Shown here: piece by piece, positions 8,619 through 16,225 of the stretch
Numbering within the stretch: the first letter of the stretch is position 1
Layout: the number at the start of each line of letters is the position of its first letter
DNA from: Myxococcus xanthus
GTDB lineage: Bacteria; Myxococcota; Myxococcia; Myxococcales; Myxococcaceae
Assembly (NCBI RefSeq): GCF_013116825.1
Contig: NZ_JABFNS010000102.1
Location: 1-34,164 of the forward strand
Length of the DNA: 34,164 nucleotides
Direction: 5' to 3'
The notes under the pieces: generated by a model
Database searches by the model: none
The model's input: the letters and a program-made list of their open reading frames with translations, nothing else
Told to the model about the DNA's origin: nothing
Program-made: the position numbers and the translations under genes

Positions 8619-8807
8619 ATGAACATCGCTTCGCTCATCCGTCCCGCGACTTCGCCTCACACGCCCGCGCCGCGCCGGCTGCGGCTGGTCCGCGTGCAGG
8701 CCACCGTCCTCGCGCAGGGCGCGGTGGGCGCCATGAAGGACGGCGTGAAGGCCTTCCGCCACATGTGCGACGTCCTCACGGGAGGCTATGCCCAGGCCCG
8801 GCACTGA
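8619..8807 (+). CDS. Small basic hypothetical protein (62 aa)
   Basis: A 62-codon frame starts with ATG at 8619 and has GGAG at 8609-8612 as a ribosome site. It begins MNIASLIRPATSPHTPAPRR, continues with a basic stretch and an amphipathic 'AMKDGVKAFRHMCDVLTGG' segment, and ends in ARH. I do not recognise a family. The segment around residues 27-55 could form one helix with a single Cys. It is a single-gene unit between the divergent iminopeptidase gene and a hairpin terminator at 8825-8849, which supports it being a real short transcript. No function is assigned. Confidence 0.5.
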   Translation: MNIASLIRPATSPHTPAPRRLRLVRVQATVLAQGAVGAMKDGVKAFRHMCDVLTGGYAQARH

Positions 8808-8824
8808 GCCAGGCCATGCGTCTA

Positions 8825-8849
8825 CCGGCCCCGAGGAGTCAGGGGCCGG
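8825..8849. terminator. Bidirectional hairpin terminator between convergent genes
   Basis: CCGGCCCC (8825-8832) pairs perfectly with GGGGCCGG (8842-8849) around a nine-base loop. It lies in the 51-base gap between the small-protein gene (plus) and the Rsm22-like gene (minus), where a shared terminator is expected. T-tracts are short on both sides. Confidence 0.6.
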
Positions 8850-8858
8850 GTGCTTCAC

Positions 8859-10079
8859 TCAGGAGGGCGCGCCCGGGCGCGGGCTGGTTCCCGGGCTCGA
8901 AGGCGCGTCCTCCGCGGGAGGCGGGGGCGGCACACCCTTGCCCGCGGGAGCCACCACCCGCACCTCGGTGCGCTCGTCGAGCGCGAGCCCGTCACCCTTG
9001 GGCTCTGTCTCCGTCACGGAGATGACATCGCCCCGGTTCAGCTTGAGGAAGCGCTCGTTGCGCTCGTTGCGGTGGCGCTCCTGCATCGCCAGGCCCACGC
9101 GGCCCTCGGGGCCACAGCCGATGTAGCGGTGCCGGCCCTTGCCCTCCAGGGGCTCGGAGACGATGCGGAACAGGCGCCCGGGCGTCAGCTCCGGCCACGC
9201 CTCGTCCTTGGGCGCCAGCACCAGGTAGCTCATCTTCAGCGATTCCTTGTGCAGGCTCGCCGCGCGCGCCAGCTCCTCCACCACGCGAGGCATGGGCCAG
9301 GCGCGCTCGGCGTGGCACCAGTCCGTCTCCTTCACCACGGCGGGGCAGGGGCCGCGGTACATGCAGGGCGCGCGGACGGCGTAGCCCTTGGCCACCATGG
9401 CGTCGCGCACGTGCAGCAGGCCGCGGCTCGTCTCGCGCAGCGCGGGCTCCATCACCAGCAGGCTGCCGCCGCGCTTCACCTTGGCCAGAATCGTCTCCAG
9501 CAGCGCGGCGCGGGGGGCCGTGGCCGCGTCCCCCGTGCCGTACAGCTCGTTGACGACGTGGCCCATCGTAATCAGGTCGAACTGGCCGTCGGGCAGCGTG
9601 GCGCCCTTCTTCGTCGGGTCCCAGTCGCGGGTGGCCAGGGCCTCACCGGCCTCGGCGGCCAGGTTTCGCGCCAGGGTGAGGGCGGCCTTGCTGCGGTCGG
9701 CGGCGGTGACCTGGCCCCCGCCCGCGTCCAGGGCGGCGAAGGCCACCGGGCCCGGACCGCTGCCCAGGTCCAGCACCTGCCGGGGGCGGTTCGGCAGCTC
9801 GCCGAGCACCTGCCGGGCCTGCGCATAGGACACCGGCCAGTAGAAGAGGAGGTAGGCGCCCAGGAGCTTCGGGTCGTCCATGTACCGCGCGCCGGCGAGC
9901 TGCCGCTCCCGCGTGAGGCCCAGGGAGAGCTGGCGGACACCCGCGGCCACCTCCTTCACCTCCTGGGGCGTCAGGCGCGTCTCCGGCCCGCCGCCACCGC
10001 CCCGGCCGCGTGACGCGCGCCAGACGGCGATGAGCCGCGGCATCCATCGCTCCAGGTCCTTGCTGTATGCGTTGCTCAT
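8859..10079 (-). CDS. Rsm22-type Fe-S SAM methyltransferase
   Basis: The 406-residue protein matches the Rsm22/METTL17 family (PF09243), putative small-subunit ribosome assembly methyltransferases. The SAM-binding motif is VLDLGSGPGPVAFAALDAGG (about 102-121), followed by VTAADRS, TMGHVVNELYG and LLVMEPA. Cys239, Cys245 and Cys255 (in APCMYRGPCP and DWCHAE) and Cys322 (YIGCGPEG) have the spacing of the four cysteines that hold a 4Fe-4S cluster in METTL17. The C-terminus continues into a small beta region (FLKLNRGDVISVTE) and a low-complexity Pro/Ser/Ala tail. I infer a cytoplasmic role on the ribosome. The ATG at 10079-10077 has GAAGG upstream. The 125-base gap to the divergent ABC operon must hold both promoters; no clear boxes are seen. 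Confidence 0.88.
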   Translation of the reverse strand: MSNAYSKDLERWMPRLIAVWRASRGRGGGGGPETRLTPQEVKEVAAGVRQLSLGLTRERQLAGARYMDDPKLLGAYLLFYWPVSYAQARQVLGELPNRPRQVLDLGSGPGPVAFAALDAGGGQVTAADRSKAALTLARNLAAEAGEALATRDWDPTKKGATLPDGQFDLITMGHVVNELYGTGDAATAPRAALLETILAKVKRGGSLLVMEPALRETSRGLLHVRDAMVAKGYAVRAPCMYRGPCPAVVKETDWCHAERAWPMPRVVEELARAASLHKESLKMSYLVLAPKDEAWPELTPGRLFRIVSEPLEGKGRHRYIGCGPEGRVGLAMQERHRNERNERFLKLNRGDVISVTETEPKGDGLALDERTEVRVVAPAGKGVPPPPPAEDAPSSPGTSPRPGAPS

Positions 10080-10204
10080 CGAACCCAGCCTTCACCTGTG
10101 AGGCCGCGTCCCGCCGCGGCCGTTGCCAACCGATTGTCGTCCCGCCAAGCCGTCAACGGGGAGATCGCCATGGAGGGGGAGAGCGCGTTAAACCCTGGTC
10201 GCAC

Positions 10205-11212
10205 ATGATTTCCGTTCGCGGCCTTCGCAAGCACTACAAAGTCCATAAGCGCCCGCCGGGCTTGAAGGCGGCCCTCCGCTCGCTCATCCACCGTAGCTAC
10301 ACCACGGTGAAGGCCGTGGATGGGATTTCCTTCGACATCCGCCCCGGGGAGCGGGTGGGCTTCCTGGGCCCCAATGGCGCCGGGAAGACGACGACGCTCA
10401 AGGTCCTCTCCGGCCTGCTCTATCCCTCCGACGGCGAGGTGACGGTGGACGGCCATGTCCCGCAGAAGCGGGAGGAGGCCTTCCTCAAGAAAATCATGCT
10501 CGTCATGGGGCAGAAACAGCAGCTCCTGTGGGACCTGCCTCCGGCGGAGACGTTCGAACTCAACCGCGCCATCTACGACGTGCCCCAGGCCCAGTACAAG
10601 AAGACGATGTCGGACCTGATTGAGCTCCTGGAAATCGGGGACCTCATCGGCAAGCCCACCCGTCAGCTGTCGCTGGGGGAGCGGATGAAGTGCGAGCTGG
10701 CCGCGGCGCTCATCCATCAGCCCCGGGTGCTCTTCCTGGACGAGCCCACCATCGGCCTGGACGTGGCCATGCAGGCCACCATGCGGACGTTCATCAAGGA
10801 GTACAACGAGAAGTACGGCGCCACGCTCATCCTCACCAGCCACTACATGGACGACGTGGCGGCGCTGTGCCCCCGCGTCATCGTCATCGACAAGGGGCTC
10901 CTGTCATACGACGGCGGCCTGGACGCGCTGGTGCAGCGGGTGCGGCCGGAGAAGCGCGTGGTGCTGCGCCTGTCGGAGGAAGTGGACGCCGGGCGCCTGT
11001 CGCCGCTGGGCCGGGTGGTGACGCACGAGCCCGGCACCGCGGTGCTCCAGGTCCAGCAGGAGGCGGTCAACGCCACCATCACCCGCGCGCTGTCCACGTT
11101 GCCGGTGATGGACCTCACGGTGGAGAACGCGCCGCTGGAAGAGGTGATGAGCGAGCTGTTCGCGGAGTCGAAGGCGCGCCGGACGGCGGTGTCGGAGCCG
11201 GTGTCCGCATGA
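10205..11212 (+). CDS. ABC transporter ATP-binding protein (DUF990-type exporter)
   Basis: The 335-residue ATPase has all ABC motifs: Walker A GPNGAGKTTT, the Q-loop region VMGQKQQLLWDLPP, a signature variant LSLGERMKCELAAAL, Walker B VLFLDEPTIGLD and the switch His in TSHYMDD. The insert after the first strand (KRPPGLKAALRSLIHRSY, then KAVDGISF) and the C-terminal extension of about 80 residues are typical of ATPases paired with ABC2_membrane_6 (DUF990) permeases, often annotated as viologen- or antibiotic-type exporters. The frame is open further upstream, but the ATG at 10205 begins the conserved domain (MISVRGLRKHY). No strong ribosome site is seen just before it, so the start is the least certain part. 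The stop overlaps the next start (ATGA). Confidence 0.93.
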   Translation: MISVRGLRKHYKVHKRPPGLKAALRSLIHRSYTTVKAVDGISFDIRPGERVGFLGPNGAGKTTTLKVLSGLLYPSDGEVTVDGHVPQKREEAFLKKIMLVMGQKQQLLWDLPPAETFELNRAIYDVPQAQYKKTMSDLIELLEIGDLIGKPTRQLSLGERMKCELAAALIHQPRVLFLDEPTIGLDVAMQATMRTFIKEYNEKYGATLILTSHYMDDVAALCPRVIVIDKGLLSYDGGLDALVQRVRPEKRVVLRLSEEVDAGRLSPLGRVVTHEPGTAVLQVQQEAVNATITRALSTLPVMDLTVENAPLEEVMSELFAESKARRTAVSEPVSA

Positions 11213-12012
11213 GCGCCCGGACCACACTGCGCGCCTTTCCCACGCTGCTGCGGGTGGGGTTCGCGGAGGCGGTGGCCTACCGCGCGGAGATGCTCATCTG
11301 GGTGCTGTCCACCACCATGCCGCTGGTCAACATGGTGCTGTGGATGGCGGTGTCGCGAGAAGCACCCGTGGGCCGCTTCGGCGAGGCGGACTTCATCAGC
11401 TACTTCCTGGCCACCTTCGCGGTGCGGCAGCTGGCCACGTCGTGGGCGGCGTGGCTCATCAACTGGGAGGTGAAGCAGGGGACGCTGGCCATGCGCCTGC
11501 TGCGCCCCATCTCCCCGCTGTGGGCCTACGCGGTGGAGAGCATCGCCGCCTTCCCCATGCGATTGATGGTCGGGGTGCCGGTGATGCTGCTGAGCGTGGC
11601 GCTGGTGGGGCAGAAGGCGGTGCCCCAGCACGCATGGCAGTGGGGCTTCGTCGTGCTGTCGGTGATTGGCGGCTGGGCCGTGGCCTTCCTGGCCAACGTG
11701 GCCATTGGCGCGCTGTGCTTCTTCCTGGAGAGCAGCCAGAAGGTGCTGGAGGTGTGGCTGGTGCTCTTCTTCGTGTGCTCCGGCTACATGTACCCGGTGG
11801 AGTTGCTGCCGCCCACGCTGCGCACCATCATCGACTGGTTGCCCTTCCGCTATCAGATTGGCGTCCCGGTGGAGATGCTGACGGGGGCCCATGGCTGGGA
11901 GGCGTCCCTGCGGCTGCTGGCGGCCCAGTGGGCCTGGGTGGCGGTCCTGGGGGTGGTGGCGGCGGTGGCGTGGAAGCAGGGCGTGCGGCGCTTCGCGGCG
12001 TTCGGGGGCTGA
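11209..12012 (+). CDS. ABC-2 permease, first subunit (DUF990 family)
   Basis: The 267-residue membrane protein has about six hydrophobic segments: IWVLSTTMPLVNMVLWMAV, a helix before LLRPISPLWAY, VGVPVMLLSVALVG, VVLSVIGGWAVAFLANVAIG, VWLVLFFVCSGYMYPVELLP and a C-terminal WVAVLGVVAAVAW. The 'LLRPISPLW' cytosolic loop, the 'SGYMYPVELLP' segment and the short 'FRYQIGVPVEMLTG' tail fit PF06182 permeases. It starts with ATG at 11209, overlapping the ATPase stop by four bases, and ends one base before the GTG of the second permease. It therefore very likely forms one half of a heterodimeric exporter channel. The substrate cannot be read from sequence; known relatives export drugs or small molecules. 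Confidence 0.9.
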   Translation: MSARTTLRAFPTLLRVGFAEAVAYRAEMLIWVLSTTMPLVNMVLWMAVSREAPVGRFGEADFISYFLATFAVRQLATSWAAWLINWEVKQGTLAMRLLRPISPLWAYAVESIAAFPMRLMVGVPVMLLSVALVGQKAVPQHAWQWGFVVLSVIGGWAVAFLANVAIGALCFFLESSQKVLEVWLVLFFVCSGYMYPVELLPPTLRTIIDWLPFRYQIGVPVEMLTGAHGWEASLRLLAAQWAWVAVLGVVAAVAWKQGVRRFAAFGG

Positions 12013-12013
12013 A

Positions 12014-12820
12014 GTGAACGTGAAGCGCTATCTGCGGCTGCTGGGCATTCAACTCAAGGCGTCGGGGCTGCTGTCCCTGCAGTACCGCGCGGACTTCTTC
12101 ACGGAGGGGCTGACGTCCCTCTTCTGGACCTTCACGGCGCTGGCGCCGCTGTTCGTCGTCTACGGTGAGCGGCCCAACATCGAGGGCTGGAGTTTCGGCG
12201 AGGCGCTGCTCGTGGTGGGCTGGTTCACGCTGCTGCAGGGCATCCTGGAGGGCGCCATCAACCCCAGCCTCACGGGAGTGGTGGAGCACATCCGCAAGGG
12301 CACGTTGGACTTCGTGTTGCTCAAGCCGGCGGACGCGCAGTTCCTGGTGTCCACGCAGCGCTTCCAGCCGTGGCGGGCCTTCAACGTGCTGACGGGAATC
12401 GGGCTGTTCGTCTACGCCTTCATGCACCTGGGACGGTGGCCGTCGGTGACGGGGCTGCTGGCCTCCGTGCTGCTGCTGGGGACGAGCACGCTCTTGCTCT
12501 ACTCGCTGTGGATTCTGACGGTGAGCGCGGCGTTCTTCGTCGTGCGGGTGGACAACCTGACGTACCTGTTCACCTCCATCTTCGACTTCGCGCGCTGGCC
12601 GTCCTCCGTGTTCCAGGGCGTGGGGCGCGGCGTCCTGACGATGGTGTTCACGTACGTCATCCCGCTGGCGCTGATGACGACCTTCCCGGCGCAGGCCATG
12701 CTGGGACGGCTGCCGCCCCAGTCGCTCGTGGGCGCGGTGGTGGGCGCGGGGCTCTTCGCCTGGGGCTCACGGCAGGTGTGGCTGCGCTCCATCCGCCGGT
12801 ACACGTCGGCGAGCAGCTGA
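12014..12820 (+). CDS. ABC-2 permease, second subunit (DUF990 family)
   Basis: The 268-residue protein is a diverged paralogue of the preceding permease with the same layout. A cytosolic N-terminus (RYLRLLGIQLKAS) leads to six hydrophobic stretches, among them LFWTFTALAPLFVVYG and SVLLLGTSTLLLYSLWI. The loop GTLDFVLLKPADAQFLVS corresponds to the 'RPI' loop of its partner, and the end is a short basic tail. The GTG at 12014 is used, one base after the upstream stop; a GTG two codons later is also possible. Having ATPase and two unlike permeases in tight order suggests one ATPase dimer with a heterodimeric channel. Immediately downstream on the other strand is the broken siderophore-binding gene, so this operon ends here. 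Confidence 0.9.
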   Translation: MNVKRYLRLLGIQLKASGLLSLQYRADFFTEGLTSLFWTFTALAPLFVVYGERPNIEGWSFGEALLVVGWFTLLQGILEGAINPSLTGVVEHIRKGTLDFVLLKPADAQFLVSTQRFQPWRAFNVLTGIGLFVYAFMHLGRWPSVTGLLASVLLLGTSTLLLYSLWILTVSAAFFVVRVDNLTYLFTSIFDFARWPSSVFQGVGRGVLTMVFTYVIPLALMTTFPAQAMLGRLPPQSLVGAVVGAGLFAWGSRQVWLRSIRRYTSASS

Positions 12821-12839
12821 CGCGGGCATGACGCGCCTC

Positions 12840-13350
12840 TCCCCAGCGCGGTGGCTCGCGCCGCCCGCTCCTCCTCGAAGTTCTTCACCCGCGGGTCGGC
12901 TGCCTTCTGCTTGCCGAAGGCCTTGCCCAGCGCCAGCGTCTGGCCCGTCACGTCCTCCACGAAGTGGTCGGCGCGAACGGGCAGGTTCACGGTGGGCGCG
13001 AGCGCGCTCAGGCCCTCGGCCTGCTTCCGCGAGCGCGCACTCACCACGATGAGGTCCGGCTTCAGCTCCGCGAGGACCTTGGTATCGGGCTCGAACAGGC
13101 TGCCGGCCTGGGGCACGCCATTGCTGTTGTAGGCGGACAGCGTGGCCGGGACGGTGGCCTTCGGCACGGCCACGGCGCGGATGCCGAGCGTGTTCAACGT
13201 GTCGAGCACGCCGAGGTCATCGACGGCGAGACGGGACGGCGTGGCTGGCACGCTCAGCGTGCCAGACTCATGCTTCAGCTTGAACGCAGCAGCGGTCGCC
13301 AGACCGGCGGCGAACAGCGCCGCGACGAGCGGGCGATGGAAACGGCGCCT
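12840..13350 (-). pseudogene. Remnant of a siderophore-binding periplasmic protein gene (FatB/FepB-like)
   Basis: The minus strand encodes about 170 recognisable residues. They run from a signal-peptide-like stretch (RRRFHRPLVAALFAAGLATA) into the N-terminal lobe of an iron-siderophore substrate-binding protein: RLAVDDLGVLDTLNTLGI, AVPKATVPATLSAYNS, VLAELKPDLIVVSARSRKQA, then DVTGQTLALGKAFGKQKAAD. Homology stops near VKNFEEE at about 12870, close to the end of the oppositely oriented permease gene. The C-terminal lobe, more than 150 residues, is missing. I found no ATG, GTG or TTG in frame before the signal-like segment. The gene therefore seems broken at both ends. No receptor or ABC partner remains nearby. 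A functional short protein using a non-standard start is possible but unlikely. Confidence 0.78.
13245..13265. repeat. Perfect 10-bp inverted repeat
   Basis: CTGGCACGCT (13245-13254) and AGCGTGCCAG (13256-13265) are exact reverse complements separated by one base. The palindrome lies inside the pseudogene, near the end of the former signal peptide region. It could be an operator-like site or a chance codon pattern; nothing else marks it. Confidence 0.6.
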
Positions 13351-13876
13351 GGGAGGTTCTCCGAAACGTGACCGCGAAAACCGAGTGACGTTCCGGCGGA
13401 GATGCCACGCCGCGCCTCGACTCGACAGCGGCGCCGGGCGAGTCGAGGCGCTCTGGCTGGTTCATATTTTCACTTTGAGATTGGTTTTGCATTGTCGCCA
13501 GTGCCGCGCGCTTGTCGCCGCTGCGCCCTCCGGGTGTTCCGGCCCTGCGCAGGCGAAGAACCGCCAGCGCGGCGCCATGGCGCTCTGTTCATGCGTGCCT
13601 GGGACAAGCAGGTAGACCGCCAGCACTCCGAAGGAGGCTGGGTGGATTTGAAGGAGGCGGTTGCCGTTTGTTTGGCTGGCAATTCTTCGGTTGCTTGAAT
13701 TGCATGGCCTGGCGCGGTGGCCTCTGGCTTTACCCCGCACGGGTGGGTGCCCAAGGCCCCACGTATTGATGTGTTCAGTTTTGGGTGGTGCGATGGTCCG
13801 CCCGTGCAGGGCTGGGGTAAAGGCGCCGAGCGCGGTCCCGCCGCGCATCCCCCCGTTGCACAAAGGACCCCCGCTT
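13351..13876. other. Gene-poor interval upstream of the Kelch lipoprotein
   Basis: No convincing full gene is seen here. An AT-rich pocket at about 13462-13497 sits where the promoter of the decayed siderophore-binding gene would be. At 13640-13696 a strong ribosome site (GAAGGAGG) precedes a tiny frame beginning GTG-GAT-TTG, 18 codons long (VDLKEAVAVCLAGNSSVA). A second GAAGGAGG at 13649-13656 precedes a TTG at 13661 that is in frame with the lipoprotein gene. The AT-richer stretch at about 13760-13790 is the likeliest promoter area for the downstream gene, but I cannot define boxes. Confidence 0.4.
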
Positions 13877-16057
13877 ATGTTTGAACCTGTCGGGTTCGGC
13901 CGAAAGGCCGCGCTCTTGATGACCCTCGTGTTCGCAGGATGCTCACACGAGGATTTTGCAGATGCGCTGAATGAGCCATGGACCCACGACGCCGAGCTCG
14001 CTTCCGTCAGTTGGGTAGAGACCCCCAGCATGTCCACTCAGCGGCTGGACCATACGGCCACGGTGCTGCCCAATGGCCGCGTGCTGGTCTCCGGTGGCCA
14101 GTCCTCCACGAGCGCTGAGCAATACGACGTGGCGACCGCGCGGTGGCTCAGCGCGGGGAGCATGAATGTCATCCGCCGGCGCCACACCGCGACGTTGCTG
14201 CCCAATGGCAAGGTGCTGGTGGTGGGCGGTGACGTCGCCGCCGCGACCACCGGCACGGCGGAGCTGTACGACGTGGCCACCGGGACCTGGTCTTCCACCG
14301 GCAGCCTGGACTCCCTTCGCTCGGGACACACCGCCACGTTGCTGCTCAACGGCAAAGTGATGGTGATGGGCGGAGAGGACGGCACGGGAGCCGCGTTGAG
14401 GACGGCGCGACTGTATGACGCCGACACGGGGACCTGGAGCGCCACCCACAGCATGACCGTCCCGCGCATGGGACACGCGGCGACGCTGCTGCCCAATGGC
14501 AAGGTGCTGGTATCGGGCGGGCGCTCCAGTTCGTGGGGCACCGTCCTTCGGAGCGCGGAGCTCTATGACCCCGCCACGGGAACCTGGTCCTCCACCGCCG
14601 CCATGAGCTCGCCGCGCACGGGGCATGCCTCGACGGCGCTGCTGAATGGCAAGGTGCTGGTGTCCGGCGGGCTGGTGGATGACATCACCGCGACGCGCAG
14701 CGCGGAGCTGTACACCGTGGAGGCGGGTGTCTGGGGTTCCGCGGGGGGCCTGATGCCCGTCGAGCGCGCGCACCACACCGCGACGGTGCTGCACTCCGGC
14801 GAGGTGTTCATCACCGGTGGCACGGACGGCAGCGAGCCCTACCTCCAGAGCGCTGCATTGTATGACCCTGTCAACGCGCTCTGGACCTCCACGGTTTCGA
14901 TGGGCACCAGCAGGCTGGGCCACACCGCCGCGCTGCTGGGGACGGGGGAGGTGCTGGTCGCGGGCGGAAGCCCGGACGGCGTCCTGCGTACCGCTTCCGC
15001 CGAGCGCTACGTCCCGCCCACGCTTCCCTGGCGCGCGGCCAATGCCATGCAGTCCGCGCGGTACCACCATTCCTTGACGGTGTTGTCTTCGGGCGAGGTC
15101 CTCGCGGCTGGTGGCACCGCGAATGGCAGCACGGCGTTGACGGGCGCGGAGCGCTACTCCGAGGCCACGGGTCACTGGCTGCAGACGGGCACGCTGCTCA
15201 CCGCGCGCTATCTCCACACCGCGACGCTGCTGCCCAATGGCAAGGTGCTGGCAGCGGGAGGCCAGAGCACGTCGTCCAGCTATCTGTCCTCGGCGGAGCT
15301 CTATGACGCGGCCACGGGCACGTGGGCTTCCACGGGGGCCCTGGCTGCGCCGCGTGCGCGCCACACCGCGACGCTGCTGCCCAACGGCAAGGTCCTGGTG
15401 GCGGGAGGCCGGATGAGCTCCAGCTTCTCTGGCATGCTGGCCACCGCGGAGCTGTATGACGCGGCGACCGGGACGTGGACCGCCACCGGGGTGATGAGCC
15501 GCCGTCGGCAGTACCACACCGCGACTTCGCTGCCGTCCGGCAAGGTCCTGGTGGTGGGAGGCAACACGCAGGATGGAGACACGTCCTCGGCGGAACTCTA
15601 TGACGTGTCCACGGGGCAGTGGACGCTCACCGGCTCCCTGTCCGGGCCGCGTTATGGCCACACGGCGGTGGCGCTTCCGTCGGGCAAGGTGCTGGTGGCC
15701 GGAGGCTGGGGCGCGCGGGGGGCGCTCGCCACGGCTGAACTCTACGACCCGGCGACGGGCGTCTGGACCTCGCTCACGTCCATGCAGCACGCCCGCTACG
15801 GACCGATGTCCGCGCTGCTGCCCTCCGGCCGCGTGCTGGTGTTGGGCGGTGACGGAGGCGGCACCGTGGGCTTGTTGGCCTCGGCCGAGGTGTATGACCC
15901 GGCCAGCCGCCAATGGCACAGCGCCGGAACACTGCCCACGGCGCTCACCAGCGCGGGCGTGGTGACGCTGGTGGGCTCAGGCCGCGTGCTGGTGTCGGGA
16001 GGTCTGGGCCCCAGCGGCTCGCTGTCCTCCGCCGGGTTGTATTCGCCCGCGCCCTGA
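13877..16057 (+). CDS. Kelch-repeat lipoprotein with 14 propeller blades
   Basis: The 726-residue protein starts MFEPVGFGRKAALLMTLVFAGC, a signal peptide ending in the lipobox VFAGC, so it should be lipid-anchored in the envelope. From about residue 55 it is almost entirely Kelch or galactose-oxidase-like blades of about 48 residues. The blade pattern is HTATLLPNGKVLVxGG, then xxAELYDxATGTW, then SxTGSMxxxR. I count 14, the last ending at YSPAP. This number suits two seven-bladed propellers, with the first strand (SWVETPSM) closing the ring, but this is inference. ATG 13877 is chosen because AAAGGA lies at 13863-13868 and the lipobox follows at the right distance; an open TTG at 13661 would bury the signal peptide. 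No catalytic residues are recognisable. A binding or adhesion role is possible. Confidence 0.9.
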   Translation: MFEPVGFGRKAALLMTLVFAGCSHEDFADALNEPWTHDAELASVSWVETPSMSTQRLDHTATVLPNGRVLVSGGQSSTSAEQYDVATARWLSAGSMNVIRRRHTATLLPNGKVLVVGGDVAAATTGTAELYDVATGTWSSTGSLDSLRSGHTATLLLNGKVMVMGGEDGTGAALRTARLYDADTGTWSATHSMTVPRMGHAATLLPNGKVLVSGGRSSSWGTVLRSAELYDPATGTWSSTAAMSSPRTGHASTALLNGKVLVSGGLVDDITATRSAELYTVEAGVWGSAGGLMPVERAHHTATVLHSGEVFITGGTDGSEPYLQSAALYDPVNALWTSTVSMGTSRLGHTAALLGTGEVLVAGGSPDGVLRTASAERYVPPTLPWRAANAMQSARYHHSLTVLSSGEVLAAGGTANGSTALTGAERYSEATGHWLQTGTLLTARYLHTATLLPNGKVLAAGGQSTSSSYLSSAELYDAATGTWASTGALAAPRARHTATLLPNGKVLVAGGRMSSSFSGMLATAELYDAATGTWTATGVMSRRRQYHTATSLPSGKVLVVGGNTQDGDTSSAELYDVSTGQWTLTGSLSGPRYGHTAVALPSGKVLVAGGWGARGALATAELYDPATGVWTSLTSMQHARYGPMSALLPSGRVLVLGGDGGGTVGLLASAEVYDPASRQWHSAGTLPTALTSAGVVTLVGSGRVLVSGGLGPSGSLSSAGLYSPAP
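14060..15850 (+). repeat. Tandem blade repeats of about 145 bp in the Kelch gene
   Basis: The segment CCCAATGGCAAGGTGCTGGT or a close variant recurs about every 145 bases, for example at about 14070, 14201, 14347, 14491, 14641, 15233 and 15380. This reflects recent duplication of Kelch blades. The most similar copies are blades 2, 4, 9 and 10; blades 6-8 are more diverged. Confidence 0.8.
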
Positions 16058-16065
16058 TTCCACGT

Positions 16066-16096
16066 CCCGCCCCGGGGCTTGTGTCACCGGGGCGGG
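16066..16096 (+). terminator. Hairpin terminator after the Kelch lipoprotein
   Basis: CCCGCCCCGG (16066-16075) pairs perfectly with CCGGGGCGGG (16087-16096), an 11-base loop between them, followed by CTTTCGG. It begins 9 bases after the stop codon of the lipoprotein gene, so it is a good candidate for an intrinsic terminator. Confidence 0.75.
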
Positions 16097-16225
16097 CTTT
16101 CGGATGCGGCCCGCAAGACAGCTGGAGGCTTGGGGTGTCGCCTGGGTGATGGCGGCGCGCTTTCGGGTGACCCGAGCCGCGTCTCCGCTGCTCCAATCTC
16201 CCAGCGGTGCATTCGAGGGGGACGC

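Noticed and set aside
8408..9025. A 205-codon plus-strand frame covering the small-protein region
   Set aside because: It is Arg/Pro/Gly/Ala-rich, overlaps the terminator and the Rsm22-like gene, and the 62-codon frame has the better ribosome site.
12499..12839. Continuation of the siderophore-binding frame across the permease gene
   Set aside because: Beyond about 12850 the sequence no longer resembles the family and is antisense to a well-supported permease.
14060..15850. Regular DNA repeats that could suggest a CRISPR or satellite array
   Set aside because: The period is about 145 bases, the repeats are imperfect and lie in frame within a Kelch-repeat gene, so they encode protein blades.
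13943..15919. A 658-codon minus-strand frame opposite the Kelch gene
   Set aside because: Its apparent repeats are only the mirror of the Kelch blades, and there is no ribosome site or recognisable domain.
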